From Paenibacillus daejeonensis DSM 15491 (GTDB lineage: Bacteria; Bacillota; Bacilli; Paenibacillales; Paenibacillaceae), in the NCBI RefSeq assembly GCF_000378385.1, contig NZ_KB899663.1:227417-291416 (forward strand): a stretch of 64,000 bases of DNA, read 5' to 3'. Position numbers and translations under genes: made by a program. A model generated the notes under the pieces. It made no database searches and was not told the origin of the DNA. It saw only the letters and a program-made list of their open reading frames with translations. Below are positions 17,578-26,400 of this stretch, in pieces. Numbering within the stretch: position 1 is the stretch's first letter; each line of letters opens with the position of its first letter.

Positions 17578-18333
17578 ATGACGATCACGATCGATGCCGC
17601 AACGATTAATCAGCAACCAATCTTCACCAGCCTGGAGGATGAACGGCAGCACCGGAAGGAGCGGCTCGCCGCAGCGTTCCGCGTATTCGCCAAGCTGGGT
17701 TACGAAGAAGGCGTCATGGGACATTTCTCTGTGCGCGACCCGGAGAAGACAGATCATTATTGGACCAATCCGTTCGGTCTCAGCTTTGGCCTGATTAAGG
17801 CCAGCGATCTGGTGCTAATGAATTACGAAGGCAAGGTAGTTCAAGGGCGCGGACTGGTGCATCCGGGCGGAATCCTGCTTCATCTGCCGATTCTGCGCGA
17901 CAATCCACATATTATCTCGGCGGCTCACACTCATTCCATCTACGGCCGCACCTGGTCTGCCTTTGGTCGGCTCCTTGATCCGCTGACGGCGGAGGCGGCA
18001 GTGTTCTACAAGCGGCACGCCATATACGACAGCTTCGAACACGGCGAAGGCGACAATCTTGCCCAGGCGGTAGGCAACAACAAGGTCATTCTTCTTAAAA
18101 ATCACGGCATTCTCTCGTTAGGCAAAACGGTGGAAGAAGCGGCCTATTGGTTTATCTCCTTCGAGAAAGCCAGTCATGGCCAGCTGCTAGCCGAAGCGGC
18201 TGGCTCGCCGACGCTGATCGGCGAAGCGCATGCTGAGCGAATTGCTAATTTCACGGATGAGAAGTTTGGCTGGCTCAACTTCCAGCCTTACTATCAATCA
18301 ATTGTCACGGAGCAGCCTGAGCTGCTGAACTAA
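17578..18333 (+). CDS. Class II aldolase/adducin family protein
   Basis: Protein of 251 residues with the zinc-aldolase fold. AHTHSIYGR supplies two metal histidines, and LKNHGILSLG the third region. The family cleaves or epimerises hydroxy-carbonyl compounds (fuculose-P aldolase, methylthioribulose-P dehydratase and others). In this operon it follows the monooxygenase by 22 bp with its own GAGGAGG site. It may process the carbonyl left after C-S cleavage. No kinase or isomerase of the methionine salvage or DHAP shunt pathways is present, so those pathways are not supported here. Confidence 0.85.
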   Translation: MTITIDAATINQQPIFTSLEDERQHRKERLAAAFRVFAKLGYEEGVMGHFSVRDPEKTDHYWTNPFGLSFGLIKASDLVLMNYEGKVVQGRGLVHPGGILLHLPILRDNPHIISAAHTHSIYGRTWSAFGRLLDPLTAEAAVFYKRHAIYDSFEHGEGDNLAQAVGNNKVILLKNHGILSLGKTVEEAAYWFISFEKASHGQLLAEAAGSPTLIGEAHAERIANFTDEKFGWLNFQPYYQSIVTEQPELLN

Positions 18334-18378
18334 TTATATGGAACCGGTCCGGTCACCCGGACGGAAACGGGGGAGAAC

Positions 18379-19305
18379 ATGGCAGCCAAACGAGTAAATA
18401 CCATCACCGACTTAATCGGCGAAACGCCTGCGGTGCGCTTGAATCGTCTTGTGAGCGAAGGCGACGCCGAGGTGTATGTCAAACTGGAGTATTTTAATCC
18501 AAGTGGAAGTCTCAAGGATCGCGCTGCATTCAACCTGATATTGCAAGCGGAGCGCGCCGGGCGCCTGAAGCCCGGTTCGACCATTATCGAGCCAACCAGT
18601 GGCAACACGGGGATCGGATTGGCCATGAACGCGGCTGCCAAGGGCTATCAGCTGATTATTACGATGCCAAGCAACGCAACCAAGGAGCGCATAAACATTC
18701 TGAAGTCGTATGGTGCGGAGGTCGTCCTGACACCTGCGAGCGAGCGGATGTCGGGTGCCATCCGCAAAGCGCTGGAGCTGCAGCGGAACATTCCGGGCAG
18801 CTTCGTCCCCCAGCAGTTCGAGAACCCGGCCAATCCGGACATCCATCGGACGACAACGGCGCTCGAAATTCTGGAGCAAATGGACGGGGAGCTGGACAGC
18901 TTCATTGCAACAGCCGGAACCGGAGGCACCATAACAGGAACGGGAGAAGTGCTGCGTGAGCGGCTGCCTGGCATCCGCATTATCGTCATCGAGCCCAAGG
19001 GGTCGCCCGTGCTCTCTGGCGGCAAGCCGGGTCCTCACAAGCTGATCGGTGCAGGGCCGGGTTTCGTTCCAGGCGTCATCAATCGGGAGGTCTTCGACGA
19101 AATTGTCCAAGTGTCAGATAAGGATGCCATCCACACAGCACAGCAGCTCGCCCGGTTCGAGGGAATTCTCGTTGGCCCTTCGTCGGGCGCGGCCGTGTGG
19201 ACCGCCTTGCGGGAAGCCCGGCGGCTCGGCGCGGGCAAGAAGGTGTTGTGCATCGCGCCGGATAATGGCGAGCGGTACCTGAGTTCAGGTATGCTTGGGG
19301 AGTGA
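18379..19305 (+). CDS. Cysteine synthase (O-acetylserine sulfhydrylase family)
   Basis: PLP enzyme of 308 residues, fold type II. The PLP lysine lies in PSGSLKDRAAF, the substrate-binding loop is PTSGNTGIGL, and the phosphate-binding glycines are in GTGGTITGTGE. The length matches CysK. It would join sulfide (or possibly another thiol) to O-acetylserine, turning sulfur from the upstream monooxygenase into cysteine. The start has GGGGGA upstream. It is probably a paralogue dedicated to this operon rather than the housekeeping copy. Confidence 0.9.
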   Translation: MAAKRVNTITDLIGETPAVRLNRLVSEGDAEVYVKLEYFNPSGSLKDRAAFNLILQAERAGRLKPGSTIIEPTSGNTGIGLAMNAAAKGYQLIITMPSNATKERINILKSYGAEVVLTPASERMSGAIRKALELQRNIPGSFVPQQFENPANPDIHRTTTALEILEQMDGELDSFIATAGTGGTITGTGEVLRERLPGIRIIVIEPKGSPVLSGGKPGPHKLIGAGPGFVPGVINREVFDEIVQVSDKDAIHTAQQLARFEGILVGPSSGAAVWTALREARRLGAGKKVLCIAPDNGERYLSSGMLGE

Positions 19306-19403
19306 GTGGCACGAGGAATCGGCACGACAAGCGAGTAATCAGACTAGGCTTGTTGCCGTCTTTCACTTGATACGACACCAGTCTGACAAAAGGAGCTGTA
19401 TGT

Positions 19404-21011
19404 ATGAACCATGATCCACACTACCATCCATATCCGTCATATCGCACACCAGCTTATGCCCGGCAAGGCATGGTGGCGACCTCGCAGCCTCTGGCTGCGC
19501 AGGCTGGACTGGATATGCTGAAGCAAGGAGGCAATGCAGTTGATGCTGCGATTGCGGCAGCAGCGGCATTGACGGTAGTTGAGCCGGGCTCCAATGGCAT
19601 CGGGGGCGACGCTTTTGCTCTTGTCTGGCAGGATGGCAAACTGCATGGGCTTAATTCAAGCGGTCCGGCTCCTCGTGAGTTGACGATCGACAAGGTCAAG
19701 GCGGCTGGTCATGAGCGGATGCCGGCTTACGGCCCGTTGACCATCACGGTTCCCGGTGCGCCTGCTGCCTGGGCTGAGTTGTCGAGCCGCTGGGGAAGGC
19801 TGCCGTTGGAGCAGACGCTGGCTCCTGCCATCCGCTATGCAGAGGAAGGGTACCCGGTATCCCCTACATCTGCCCTCTACTGGGGGCGGGCGTATGAACA
19901 GTACCGGCGGGCGTTCGTCTACGAGGCGTGGTTTGACACCTTTGCCCCCGGGGGACGGCCGCCCCGTGCGGGTGAGCTCTGGCGCTCGCCGGGTCATGGC
20001 GAGACCCTGCGCAAGATTGCAGCGAGTGGCGCAGAGGCTTTCTACCGTGGAGAGCTCGCACATCAGATCGCTGCCACTGTGCAGGGTGCAGGCGGTTATC
20101 TGAGCGAAGATGACCTGGCCGCCTTCCGGCCCGAATGGGTAGAACCGATTCGCTCTGAGTATCGGGGCTATGAGGTCTGGGAGCTGCCGCCTAACGGACA
20201 GGGTCTGATCGCCTTGCTGGCGCTCAATGTACTGAAAGGCTTCGATGGTCTACGGCTGGGCGAGGTAGACACGTATCACAAGCAGATCGAGGCCATCAAG
20301 CTCGCCTTCGCCGACGGCCAGTTCAGCATCACCGACCCCGCGTATATGCGGGCGAGCGTGGAACGGCTGCTCTCAGATGCTTATGCTGCCGAGCGGCGGG
20401 CGCTCATTGGTCCGCGGGCAGGCTTGCCCGAAGCGGGGGAGCCTGCCCGGGGTGGTACGGTTTATCTCGCTGCTGCAGACGGTGAAGGCGGAATGGTCTC
20501 GTTTATCCAGAGCAACTTCATGCAGTTTGGCTCCGGCGTGGTTGTGCCTGGGACGGGGATTGCGCTGCAGAACCGGGGTCATGGCTTCTCACTCGATCCG
20601 GAGGCGGCGAACCGGCTGGAGCCGGGCAAGCGCACGTACCATACGATCATTCCGGGTTTCGTGACAAGGGACGGCGGACGTGAGGCAGTTGGACCCTTCG
20701 GCGTCATGGGCGGATTAATGCAGCCGCAGGGCCATGTGCAGACGATCATGAACACGCTCGATTTCGGCCTGCATCCCCAGGCGGCGCTGGATGCTCCGCG
20801 ATGGCAGTGGACCGGTGGCCAGACCGTGCTCGTAGAGCCCGGCTTCCCGGTCTATATAGCCCAGGCATTGGCAAGGCTGGGCCACGACGTTAAGATCTCG
20901 GCGGATAGCGGATCGTTTGGCAGGGGCCAGCTCATCTGGCGCGACCCGGCTACAGGTATCCTGTGCGGCGGCACGGATTCACGGACGGACGGTATCGTGG
21001 CGGTGTGGTAG
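19404..21011 (+). CDS. Gamma-glutamyltransferase family protein (YwrD-like)
   Basis: Ntn-hydrolase precursor of 535 residues that self-cleaves into two chains. The N-terminal part has GNAVDAAIAAAAALTVVEP and NGIGGDAFALV. The catalytic Thr should be in GGTVYLAAADGEGG at about residue 350, the start of the small subunit. The C-terminus has PFGVMGGLMQPQGH. No signal peptide is present, so it is cytoplasmic like YwrD. It could remove gamma-glutamyl groups from glutathione-like or gamma-glutamyl-S-alkylcysteine compounds, fitting a sulfur-scavenging operon. A 98-bp gap with no terminator separates it from the cysteine synthase gene. Confidence 0.88.
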   Translation: MNHDPHYHPYPSYRTPAYARQGMVATSQPLAAQAGLDMLKQGGNAVDAAIAAAAALTVVEPGSNGIGGDAFALVWQDGKLHGLNSSGPAPRELTIDKVKAAGHERMPAYGPLTITVPGAPAAWAELSSRWGRLPLEQTLAPAIRYAEEGYPVSPTSALYWGRAYEQYRRAFVYEAWFDTFAPGGRPPRAGELWRSPGHGETLRKIAASGAEAFYRGELAHQIAATVQGAGGYLSEDDLAAFRPEWVEPIRSEYRGYEVWELPPNGQGLIALLALNVLKGFDGLRLGEVDTYHKQIEAIKLAFADGQFSITDPAYMRASVERLLSDAYAAERRALIGPRAGLPEAGEPARGGTVYLAAADGEGGMVSFIQSNFMQFGSGVVVPGTGIALQNRGHGFSLDPEAANRLEPGKRTYHTIIPGFVTRDGGREAVGPFGVMGGLMQPQGHVQTIMNTLDFGLHPQAALDAPRWQWTGGQTVLVEPGFPVYIAQALARLGHDVKISADSGSFGRGQLIWRDPATGILCGGTDSRTDGIVAVW

Positions 21012-21180
21012 CGGTGGCTAGGGCAAGGAGGCAGGGCAAGGGAGGCGAGGGCAAGTTGCATGGACAGTTCAGCGGCCTTCGCCTCTTTGCTCTGCTTATC
21101 CCGTTGTCAGAAAGCTTGGCTGGTAGCGAATTTCCCGCGAGGATGAGTGACAGGGCGGATATCGCGGATAGGGCGAATTG

Positions 21181-21330
21181 TTATGGTGCATATTTTCCCT
21201 TATTAGCTGCATAACGGAGGTTCTACCGGATTTATGGAGCATATGTTCCGTTATTGGAAAACTAACCATTGGTTACCTTGGCATTGGCAGCGAATAGTGG
21301 AAAATAGAAGCCATATTCTTGATTTCATGT
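21181..21330. repeat. Dispersed AT-rich repeat region (family D, left copy)
   Basis: The 473-bp gap 21012-21484 has no gene. It holds three elements around GCATATTTTCC or GGAAAATAGAAGC (about 21187-21200, 21239-21258, 21291-21312). Closely similar elements recur at 23186-23380 on the other side of the kinase/YSSS gene pair. Before them (21012-21100) only short GGGCAAG direct repeats are seen. Confidence 0.6.
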
Positions 21331-21484
21331 CCAATATGGACAGTATAGCGCGACGCCAACTGATGTGAAGCCGCTCACCTTGCATTTCTTATTTCGATTC
21401 GCTCTCCCAGGAGGTACAACTACAACATCTTTTGATGAAAGAGGGTACCGGGCGCTTGAAACAGCAAGGTGTCTAGAATCCGCT

Positions 21485-22372
21485 TCATCGTCCTTCGGTT
21501 GAGTCGGGCCACTGGGACGAAGAAAAGACCTGCAATTCTTTTGTGAAACTGGCTGTGTCGGGGTAAGGGCTCTGCAATTGTAGCAGCCGCTCGATCATGT
21601 GCCGCATCTCTGCCGATATCTCCAGTTCCTCCTGCCAGCTCGGTTCGGGAGCATCCGCTGCCCCGGTATCTGCAGCAGTCTCCGGTTCATACATGGAATA
21701 GAGCATGAACAACATAAAATGGCCGATATCTTCCAGATCGGACGCTGGTTCGGCGGCCTTCCTGGGTAGGGAGCGCGGGTTGCCGAGCCAACGGTTCCAT
21801 CCGGCACGACGAGGAGATGGTTGCGCGAGAGGAGGTTCGCCAATTCTGCGAGCCAGGCCAAAATCAATCAGTTGGATCCCGCCTTCCCTAAACAGCACAT
21901 TCGGAATGCGCAGATCGAGATGAACGTAACCCTTGGAATGGATGTAGTTGACTAGCTCCAGAAGCTGAAGGGTGATCGCGGCACACCGGCGCTCGTCGAA
22001 GCGCTGGCCCTGCCCGAAGATGAGCTCCTCCAGCGTGTCTCCCTGCAGATAAGACATAATCAAGAGATGGCTTGATTCGCGACCACCGGTGACATGCTCC
22101 CGAAAGGATGGCAAATTAGGATGCTGAAGTGTCCGTAGGACCTCTGCTTCCCTGGTCAGCAGATGATTCGCGAGTGCTCCTTTGCTGGGCCGGGCCTGCT
22201 TTACCGCGACCTGGCTGCCATCCTGGCTGTCCACAGCCAGATACGTCAGGCCGTAGCTGCCCTCGCCCAGCAGGCACTGTACGGTGTAGCGCTGCCTCAG
22301 TACAGCACCGGGGTCAAGCGGATAGTCCCGCCATGAGGCGAGAGCGGTGCGGATGAACGATACAAAGGCCAT
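21485..22372 (-). CDS. Hanks-type Ser/Thr protein kinase
   Basis: Kinase of 295 residues with no transmembrane segment and no PASTA repeats, hence cytoplasmic. The glycine loop is LGEGSYGLTYLA, the ATP lysine is in QVAVKQA, and the magnesium motif is LIDFGLA. The catalytic loop reads HLDLRIPNVL: the usual HRD arginine is Leu while the catalytic Asp and the Asn are kept, so activation-loop phosphorylation may not be needed. The C-terminal ~90 residues are less conserved. The ATG at 22372 has AGGAG upstream. It is divergent from the small YSSS-repeat gene, a possible substrate. Confidence 0.9.
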   Translation of the reverse strand: MAFVSFIRTALASWRDYPLDPGAVLRQRYTVQCLLGEGSYGLTYLAVDSQDGSQVAVKQARPSKGALANHLLTREAEVLRTLQHPNLPSFREHVTGGRESSHLLIMSYLQGDTLEELIFGQGQRFDERRCAAITLQLLELVNYIHSKGYVHLDLRIPNVLFREGGIQLIDFGLARRIGEPPLAQPSPRRAGWNRWLGNPRSLPRKAAEPASDLEDIGHFMLFMLYSMYEPETAADTGAADAPEPSWQEELEISAEMRHMIERLLQLQSPYPDTASFTKELQVFSSSQWPDSTEGR

Positions 22373-22632
22373 TGGCAGATGCTCCTAATCAGTAGTCGCA
22401 GACGCTCCGTCTGCCTGAAATCCAATCCTTATGGACTAATAGTAATGCAATTGCCCGACGGCCGCCACCGTCCCTCATTCTTTACATGCCTTTCAGTTTC
22501 TTTTCAGGTTGCCATGATAGGATAGGAGCAGAGGAGAGTCTCTCCCGGTTAGGCGCAGTGCTGCCTGATTGGAGGTCTTCCAGCCTTAGTTAGGCAGATG
22601 ACAGCTGTTAATCCTTTGATGAGGTGATCACG

Positions 22633-22917
22633 ATGTTGGATCGATTAATTAGGAAGGTTAAGCACGCATTAGGCGGCTCCAAGCAACGGGGCTATGGCAA
22701 GTATTCCAGCAGTGGACACAGAGGGCAAGGGCGGCATCCCGGCAATGGTCAGCAGGGCTACGGACGTCGATACTCCAGCAGTGGTCCCAAGGGTTACGGA
22801 CGCCACTACTCCAGCAGCGCAGGCCATCGCGGCCGCAAGTATTCCTCATCCGATCACAAATACGGCAGACGCGGCGGCCACCGGCAGTATAAGAATCGCT
22901 TTGGGAGCTCGTCTTAG
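22633..22917 (+). CDS. Small basic Gly/Tyr/Ser repeat protein
   Basis: Protein of 94 residues with no recognised family. The first 15 residues (MLDRLIRKVKHALGG) form a short amphipathic helix. The rest is low complexity with four YSSS units preceded by K, R or H (KYSSSGHRG, RYSSSGPKG, HYSSSAGHRG, KYSSSDHKYG) and a GSSS end. It is very basic, with many Gly, His and Arg. The ATG at 22633 is placed 7 nt after GAGGTG; the GTG at 22624 overlaps that site. It is divergent from the Ser/Thr kinase with a 260-bp spacer. The repeated serines make it a candidate substrate; a spore or envelope structural role is also possible. Confidence 0.65.
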   Translation: MLDRLIRKVKHALGGSKQRGYGKYSSSGHRGQGRHPGNGQQGYGRRYSSSGPKGYGRHYSSSAGHRGRKYSSSDHKYGRRGGHRQYKNRFGSSS

Positions 22918-22948
22918 TCAAGGAAATACACGTATTCACAAGATAAAG

Positions 22949-23016
22949 CAGGTCCGCTTGGAATCGAGCGTGGATGTAAAACTACATTCAGTGGCTCGGG
23001 TCAGCGGGCCTTTTTG
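22949..23016 (+). terminator. Possible terminator after the YSSS-repeat gene
   Basis: AGGTCCGCT (22950-22958) can pair with AGCGGGCCT (23003-23011), followed by T5. The loop is long (44 nt), so this is tentative. Confidence 0.5.
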
Positions 23017-23185
23017 ATTTTTACGAATGAGATTATATTGATCAACTGACTACTTGCAAAATTGAGCGGGGAAAGCAAAATGACTACTCATAATGGGGGC
23101 GGTAGCGTGGATCGAAATATGTCTCTGCCCTCCCCCCAAGGGGCCCAGCCACATACTCTGTATAGGGCGTGAATTGAAATGCCAG

Positions 23186-23380
23186 CGTTATGTCTTCTAT
23201 TTTCCGCTATTCGCCGATTATCGCAACATCTGGAGGTTATATGGCGCATATTTTCCGTTATAGCCGAGGAAAACCTTAAAACTAGCTAGGAAAAACTGAA
23301 ATAACGGAAAATATGTGCCGCTAGATCATGAATGACATCGAAATAAACAAAATAACGGAAAATAGAAGCTGTATTATTGC
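23186..23380. repeat. Dispersed AT-rich repeat region (family D, right copy)
   Basis: Four elements lie here: CTTCTATTTTCCGCTATT (about 23190-23210), GGCGCATATTTTCCGTTAT (about 23239-23258), and the opposite orientation ATAACGGAAAATA twice (about 23300 and 23353). The second inverted copy continues GAAGCTGTATT, much as at 21300. The outer elements face each other. No coding sequence is supported in 22918-23484. Confidence 0.65.
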
Positions 23381-23429
23381 GCCAGCCGTGTGGTTTCTCG
23401 CAATCAGCGTCTGCCTCCTCCAATCGCCA

Positions 23430-23470
23430 AAAAGCTGCCACTCCCTCATCCAAGGGGGAATGGCAGCTTG
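23430..23470 (-). terminator. Terminator of the SLH surface protein gene
   Basis: AAGCTGCCACTCCC pairs with GGGGGAATGGCAGCTT around a short loop. On the minus strand the hairpin is followed by a short T-run, just past the stop at 23485. Confidence 0.8.
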
Positions 23471-23484
23471 CTTTAGTCCTGGAT

Positions 23485-26400
23485 CTAGTTGGTAGTCCAT
23501 TCCTCGACGCTCGTCGCATAGTAACGGTAGTCGTGGACATAGGAGGCTTCCATGATATCTGCAAAAGCCCAGTGCGCCTCGGTGAGATCTGACCACGGCG
23601 ATGCCGCTGGCACCTCCAATGGCATGCGCTGCAGATAGCGATTCACGATCGTCACCGCTTCGGCTCGACTCACCGAGGCGTTGGGGCGGAACGTACCATC
23701 TTCGTAACCGCTGACCCAGCCGGCTCGCGAAGCAGCTGCGACCGCTGCAGCAGCCCAGTGACTGTCGGTGTCGGAGAAGCCTGGTACGGTGCCCGCCTCG
23801 GGCTGGGTGATGTTAACCAGTGCTTGGACCAGCTCTGCGCGTGTGACCTTGCGTTCCGGTGCGAAGCGTCCATCGCCGTATCCTTGAAGCCAGTTATGCT
23901 GGGTCGCCCACAGAATGTCACCCGCAGCCCAGTGGGTCTGCAGCACATCCTTGTACCCGGCGGAGCTCATACCCGGAGTTGGCTTATCAATGATTCTGCT
24001 CAAGATAGCGGCCAGCTGTGCCCGGGTCAGCCCATCGTTGGGGCGGAACGTCCCGTCAGGAAAGCCTTTAAGATAGGCGTTATGCTCACCCGATTCGATC
24101 AATGTAGGCTCCATTTCAAAGCTGTAAGGCACAATTGTCGTTCCTACATGAATCACACCTTGACGGATGTGACTGTCAAGCTCGATGGTCTCTTCTCGAC
24201 TGTCGTTTCTGCTATCGTAGAGATCATATCCATCGGCCACTGCCAGGATGTAGTAGTCGCCAAACGCTGGGACCATCCAGGCATATTCGCCTGTAATCGA
24301 GCTAATCTGGCTATTGGCATTATCCTGTGGTGCAAACCCAGGCAGGCCAGGGAGATTTACCTTGGTGTCTGGTGTGCGACCCTTGGAGCGGTTAAGCTCT
24401 GTATCTGACCAATACAACGTGACGTTCACCCCGTGAATCGGGTTGCCAGTGATACGGTCGGTAATGATGCCGAAGGGATCAATCAGTTCGTCGTTGACTG
24501 TTGCATTGCCTTGACTGTCTACGATGAGATGCATGAGTTGTCCTGCCAGCAACTCACCTTGGCTATTTTTCGCTGAAATGACCAGTTGGTACTCGCCCGG
24601 TGAGAGAGAATTTAGAACCAGCTTACCGTCTTTGTCTACTTTATAATCGCCTGAGATCGCCAGGCCTTGCGGTGTATATACCTTCGCCTCCAGCGGCAAC
24701 TGCAAGGTTAGACCCGCAGAAAGTGCTTGTTGACTCCTGGCAGAAAGCGTTACACTCTTGACCGGAGAAGAAGCAGGTGGCGCTATATATACCGGGGTGG
24801 TTGTCTGTCTGCTCAGTGTTCGGAAGCTAACAATGGGACTATAAGCTGTACCCAGCTCATTGGTAGCGTAGGAGCGGACATAATAAACCGTATTCTCTGT
24901 CAGTCCGTCCAACAAAAGGTCATAGGATTCAATGCCGCCTTCATCCGCTACAACGATCTTGCCATTGTCAACTGTAGGGTTCGGCGAAAGGCTGAAGATC
25001 ACCCCGCGTTCAGTTACCGGCTTGCCGCCGCTACTAGCGATGTTGGATAGCACAATGGCGGACGTATATTGAATCTCTTGAATGGAAGTGGCAATGCCAG
25101 CAGCCGGAGTGAACAGTAAAAATTTATTGTTATTTAACCAGCTGTTGCGCTCGGGACGACGCAGAGTCGTTCCATAATAGGCGTTGAACTGGACGTACTG
25201 TTCCCCGTGGGTGACAGCAGGCATCTCAGTTTGCAAGCGCCAGTATTTGTAGCCATCGTTAATGAAGCTCAGTGAATTCACAAGAATTAGATCATAAGCC
25301 TCGCTGCCGATGATTGCCTCGACCCGGTCTGTCAGCATATCGGTTTCGGCTTCAAGAAGGAGGGCGTCACCAGGAATAAACTCGTTGTCACCATTCTCCA
25401 GATCCAGAATCCACCCGTCAATCCAATCCTCCACATCTGATTCCGCCAAGACCAGCACCTGGAAGGTGATATAGGATTCCAGTCGTCCGTCGCTGACAGT
25501 CAATGTTATCTGGGTAAGTCCGTTTTGTCCCGCTGCAGGCGTAATCGTAACTGTCCGGTTCCCGTCCTGCCCGCCAAGCGTAATACCCTGTATAGGAACC
25601 AGCGTTTCATCGGAGGAGCTAGTGTTGACAATCATCTGGCCGGGTGAAAGGATACCTCCACTAATTGTAAAAGGCAGGGTACCTGTCGACTCGTTGACCT
25701 TTAGTACTTGATTTGGGATAGAAGTTGCTATAGGCTTACTCGGCAACACAGTAACGTACAACTGTCTTTCTCCCGTAAGCGCGCCTCCCGGTCCGCTATT
25801 CCCTTCGTCGTCCACATGTACATCCATCGTCACTAAACCAAAAAAGTTGAGTGGTGGTGCATACCGCAGAGTAGCCAGTGCCTGATTAACAGCGGTCTTG
25901 CCGCCGCGAAGAGTAACAGAGGTGCTGCCATTGGCTCCAGCGATAATCGAGGTGCCAGTTGCAGTGCCTAAATGGATACTGCCCAGTGGCACACTCAACT
26001 GAAGCGTAATTTGAGCTCCAACCGTGTCTTCCGCGTCAACATCCAGAATGTACGTATCGTATAGCAAATCGACAGTGTCGGTATTTTCCATGATGGTAAC
26101 AGATAAAGGTGCATCCGCATCCTCCACCCAAGTGGCTTCGATGATGTTGCCACTGATTTCGCGTCCGGTCAGATCGTTCAGGTAACTGCCCTCGCCTTCC
26201 AACATAGGCATGTAGCCGACCAGACCAGTTTCCTTACCCGTGAGCAGATTGTTTTTGTTGTCCAGCAGTTCTTGCTCTGTACGGGCAGTATCCCAGAAGC
26301 GTACATCACGGATTTTGCCCTTGAAATAGGCATCTTGGCCCCAATGGCTGCGCCCGATGTAGTTAATGGCACGCGGAGTATCAACGATGAGGCCAACATA

